Source: JOPF133 sp052144935 | Lineage (GTDB): Bacteria > Acidobacteriota > Terriglobia > Bryobacterales > Bryobacteraceae | Direction: 5' to 3' | DNA: 5,826 nucleotides | Assembly: GCA_052144935.1 (NCBI GenBank) | Contig: JBKQPR010000036.1 | Span: 1-5,826 of the forward strand | Shown: positions 4,415 through 5,826 of the stretch, one piece after another | Layout: every line of letters starts with the position of its first letter | Numbering within the stretch: position 1 is the stretch's first letter | Position numbers and translations under genes: made by a program | The notes under the pieces: model-generated | Database searches by the model: none | Told to the model about the DNA's origin: nothing | The model's input: only the letters and a program-made list of their open reading frames with translations

Positions 4415-5038
4415 CTTACGGAAGAGAGCTATGAATCGGACTGCGCATACTCCCGGCGATCTCGCCAGCCGGCTGAGTGCGGCGGGTGGCGGCTTGTCAA
4501 CGTCTACCAGTTCGAATGGCGGTTTGGTCGGCAGGATGTTGGATACAAATACTCGGCACGAGAAAGATACGACGTGAGCCGTGCTCGATCCCACATTCAC
4601 GACTCGCAAGGTCCCGGTGGCCGGAATCGGCCAGCCTCGTGTCGGGCCAAAATTCAGGATCTCGTTTTCCTTGTCCAGCGACACGTTGCGCACAACCAGT
4701 TTCGGTCGGTGGGTGAGAACCAGGGACTGGCGCGTAAGATCGGCGATGTTAGCCGTGGTCCCGTTGGATTCCCGCGTTATATCGTTAGATTCCCGCGTGA
4801 GCGCGAGCATGGCGTCGCTGGAGCGGACGAACGCTTGGTAAGCGGTGACGGCGCCCCTCATTTGTTCAACCGACTGTTCTATGAGGGTACTGTGATGGCC
4901 GAGAACCTTGGCCTGCCGGATAAGCGCCGCCAATTGCAGCGCGCCTACTACGACCAGGAAAAAGGTAAAGGCGGCGACCCACCATGTGAAGTCCGCGAGT
5001 TTTCCCGTAAACGCGGCAAGTTCCGTGTTTATCTTCAA
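4394..5038 (-). CDS. Hypothetical coiled-coil membrane protein (main frame of a frameshifted gene)
   Basis: From TTG 5038 the frame encodes 214 aa. One membrane segment lies at residues 17-40 (FTWWVAAFTFFLVVVGALQL), followed by a helical region (about 41-110) with a tandem heptad TRESNDI/TRESNGT, then a beta-rich part (HRPKLVVRNVSL, TGTLRVVNVGSSTAHVVSFSC). This layout is common in uncharacterised bacterial proteins; no catalytic motif is seen. The TTG has no clear ribosome site and the frame stays open upstream to 5152, so the true start is probably the ATG at 5265 in another frame (see 5122-5265). Restoring one base gives about 290 aa with a signal peptide. The last 20 or so residues look atypical and run into the antitoxin gene, so the C-terminus may be altered. 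Confidence 0.6.
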   Translation of the reverse strand: MKINTELAAFTGKLADFTWWVAAFTFFLVVVGALQLAALIRQAKVLGHHSTLIEQSVEQMRGAVTAYQAFVRSSDAMLALTRESNDITRESNGTTANIADLTRQSLVLTHRPKLVVRNVSLDKENEILNFGPTRGWPIPATGTLRVVNVGSSTAHVVSFSCRVFVSNILPTKPPFELVDVDKPPPAALSRLARSPGVCAVRFIALFRKSPGCGF

Positions 5039-5121
5039 CTCCTCATCGGCGTTGTTGGGGGCGGCCTTCTTTTCGATAAGGGAGCCACGTTGGTCCTGAC
5101 TCGTCGTAGCGTCCTGCTTGG

Positions 5122-5265
5122 TCAGTTGCTCATGGCCGGTGGAATTCTGTTTTCATGAGCGGTTTGGGTGCCGTGGTTTTTGGGGATTGGCTGAGCTTTT
5201 GGGGGTTCCTGGGCCTGTGACCACATTCCGAGAGCCAAAAACACGAGTAGGATTAGGGTTCGCAT
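5122..5265 (-). pseudogene. Signal-peptide 5' end of the membrane-protein gene, out of frame
   Basis: ATG 5265 encodes MRTLILLVFLALGMWSQAQE, a clean signal peptide with an AQA-type end, then PPKAQPIPKNHGTQTAHEN. It runs to a TGA at 5122-5124 after 47 codons. Adding one A to the AAAA run (5150-5153 on this strand) makes HEKQNSTGHEQLTKQDATTS and continues without a stop into the 4394-5038 frame. The two parts are therefore one gene broken by a single-base loss, or by an error in a homopolymer. A near-consensus -10 box six bases before this ATG supports the start. Confidence 0.65.
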
Positions 5266-5271
5266 TGGCGC

Positions 5272-5277
5272 ATTGTA
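5272..5277 (-). promoter_or_regulatory. -10 box of the membrane-protein gene, leaderless type
   Basis: The minus strand reads TACAAT-GCGCCA-ATG, a five-of-six -10 exactly six bases before the ATG at 5265. This is the same spacing as at both starts in the 1226-1264 gap. The 40-bp gap to the divergent gene at 5306 must hold both promoters. No clear -35 was seen. Confidence 0.45.
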
Positions 5278-5305
5278 GCGCCGCGGCCGCGATAAAAATC
5301 ATCAC

Positions 5306-5665
5306 ATGAGCGAGACTTGGTATGTCTTCAAATTAGAGGAACTGGACACAATCAGTTTCGAGTGCCCGAATTGCAAATCGGTGATTACGTTTGCGGCAGA
5401 GGGCGAGATTGTTGGTCTGCCGGAAAGAATGTGTCCTGCCTGCAACAAGCTAATTCCGGACGCTGGCGGTCTGCTAACCATTTATCGCCAGTTCTCAACC
5501 CACTTTTCAGGCATTACCGATTGCCGCTCCGGCAATTCCTCCTGTACCGGCCGCTGCCGGGGGTATTCATGCGAAACCGTGCAAAGACCCCATGAACACC
5601 GATCCGGCTGGCTCAGGAACGGAAACAAAGCACTCCCCAAACCAACCGTTGAACTAAACCGCTGA
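5306..5665 (+). CDS. Small zinc-ribbon protein, C-terminal frame uncertain
   Basis: 119 aa as read. MSETWYVFKLEELDTISF precedes a zinc ribbon: CPNC at residues 20-23 and CPAC at 43-46, with four cysteines placed to hold one zinc. I do not recognise the family; such ribbons bind nucleic acid or proteins. After about residue 56 the frame turns into a Cys/Arg/Ser-rich sequence that looks unnatural. The next frame over reads ALPIAAPAIPPVPAAAGG and goes on to TAA 5655-5657, a credible Pro/Ala-rich tail, so a frameshift between about 5470 and 5530 is likely. There is no Shine-Dalgarno; an A/T-rich run (5291-5299) just before the ATG may be its -10. It is divergent from the membrane gene with a 40-bp gap. 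ATG 5306 is the only sensible start for the ribbon. Confidence 0.5.
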   Translation: MSETWYVFKLEELDTISFECPNCKSVITFAAEGEIVGLPERMCPACNKLIPDAGGLLTIYRQFSTHFSGITDCRSGNSSCTGRCRGYSCETVQRPHEHRSGWLRNGNKALPKPTVELNR

Positions 5666-5682
5666 GCGGTAATCTTCTGCGT

Positions 5683-5699
5683 TCCGGCCTTGCGCCGGA
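5683..5699 (+). other. Small GC-rich hairpin
   Basis: TCCGGC-CTTGC-GCCGGA forms a perfect 6-bp stem with a 5-base loop, followed by a run of C rather than T. It is not a standard Rho-independent terminator in either direction. It lies between the zinc-ribbon gene and the recombinase leader and may belong to the end of the mobile element. Confidence 0.4.
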
Positions 5700-5715
5700 C
5701 CCCCCCTGGCGTGGC

Positions 5716-5784
5716 GCGAGGCTCCTTTGAAACACTGGATCAGGTTATTTCCAATGACCAATCCAACTTTCAAGGAGCCTTCGC
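5716..5784 (+). promoter_or_regulatory. Long hairpin leader covering the recombinase ribosome binding site
   Basis: The outer arms GCGAGGCTCCTTTGAAA (5716-5732) and TTTCAAGGAGCCTTCGC (5768-5784) are complementary apart from small bulges. Inside them TGGAT (5736-5740) pairs with ATCCA (5761-5765), and GGTTA (5743-5747) pairs with TGACC (5755-5759, one G-U) around a 7-base loop. The 3' arm holds the Shine-Dalgarno AAGGAG (5772-5777), and the structure ends one base before the ATG at 5785. It should hide the ribosome site and reduce translation, or mark a folded recombination end. Confidence 0.6.
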
Positions 5785-5826
5785 ATGACACCGCTTCGTC
5801 AACGCATGACCGAAGACATGCAGTTA
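5785..5826 (+). CDS. Tyrosine recombinase/integrase, 5' end only
   Basis: Fourteen codons (MTPLRQRMTEDMQL) before the window ends. From family knowledge this matches the start of the SAM-like N-terminal domain of tyrosine recombinases often found in mobile elements, some beside IS91-type transposases. The Shine-Dalgarno AAGGAG with a 7-base spacer is the best ribosome site in the right half and fixes the start. The catalytic domain (R...HxxR...Y) is outside the window and cannot be checked. The hairpin overlapping the ribosome site suggests translational control. A recombinase next to a decayed toxin-antitoxin island fits an integration hot spot. Confidence 0.65.
   Translation, partial: MTPLRQRMTEDMQL

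Noticed and set aside
4574..5158. Plus-strand 194-aa frame
   Set aside because: It is antisense to the membrane protein, which has a clear membrane segment and coiled coil; it has no ribosome site or motif.
5716..5784. Integron attC site beside an integrase
   Set aside because: ATCCAAC at 5761-5767 fits the RYYYAAC half, but there is no GTTRRRY partner at the other arm and the outer ends are GCG...CGC; the recombinase start is also not IntI-like.
1..5826. CRISPR array, tRNA or rRNA
   Set aside because: No regularly spaced repeats of array type and no recognisable tRNA or rRNA sequence on either strand.

Overview
The window looks like a piece of a high-GC, soil-type bacterial chromosome, most probably an acidobacterium of the Solibacter/Bryobacter kind. 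That is an inference from three things: a GC-rich dispersed repeat starting GAGCCGCGACCGTCAGGG, which I associate from memory with those genomes; several genes whose -10 box sits about six bases before the ATG; and the start of a tyrosine recombinase (MTPLRQRMTEDMQL) of a type common there. No marker gene settles the taxonomy.

Left part (1-2191): two intact, divergent genes for exported proteins share a 39-bp promoter gap. On the minus strand is a secreted nucleoside hydrolase (125-1225). On the plus strand is a secreted protein with a TIMP/netrin-like Cys-X-Cys head and a carboxypeptidase-regulatory-like tail (1265-2191). Copies of the GC-rich repeat lie at both ends of the hydrolase gene. 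One encodes part of its signal-peptide region and the other supplies its stop codon.

Middle part (1936-4414): a decayed toxin-antitoxin island. A direct repeat of about 400 bp (1936-2332 and 3239-3640) holds the last third of the TIMP-like gene plus its downstream flank. Between the copies lies an MNT-HEPN pair on the minus strand: the nucleotidyltransferase (2781-3077) is intact and the HEPN toxin (2449-2791) has two frameshifts. After the second copy come a frameshifted PF09720-type addiction-module antitoxin (3639-3856), a 13-15-residue remnant of its ParE/RelE partner, and a HigBA-like pair. In that pair the toxin has a frameshift and an internal deletion, while the antitoxin (4094-4414) is intact, with a near-consensus promoter and a palindromic operator. 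Every toxin is broken; two of three antitoxins survive.

Right part (4394-5826): a minus-strand coiled-coil membrane protein whose signal-peptide-coding 5' end is in a different frame (4394-5265); a divergent zinc-ribbon protein with a doubtful C-terminus (5306-5665); and the first 14 codons of a tyrosine recombinase (5785-5826), preceded by a long hairpin that buries its ribosome binding site. The recombinase and hairpin probably mark the edge of a mobile element continuing beyond the window.

The genes do not form one pathway. The two left genes act in the cell envelope, and the rest is accessory DNA. At least five frameshifts in about 2.7 kb are each explained by one lost base, so either this region is decaying or the assembly has indel errors. 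No rRNA, tRNA or CRISPR array was seen.
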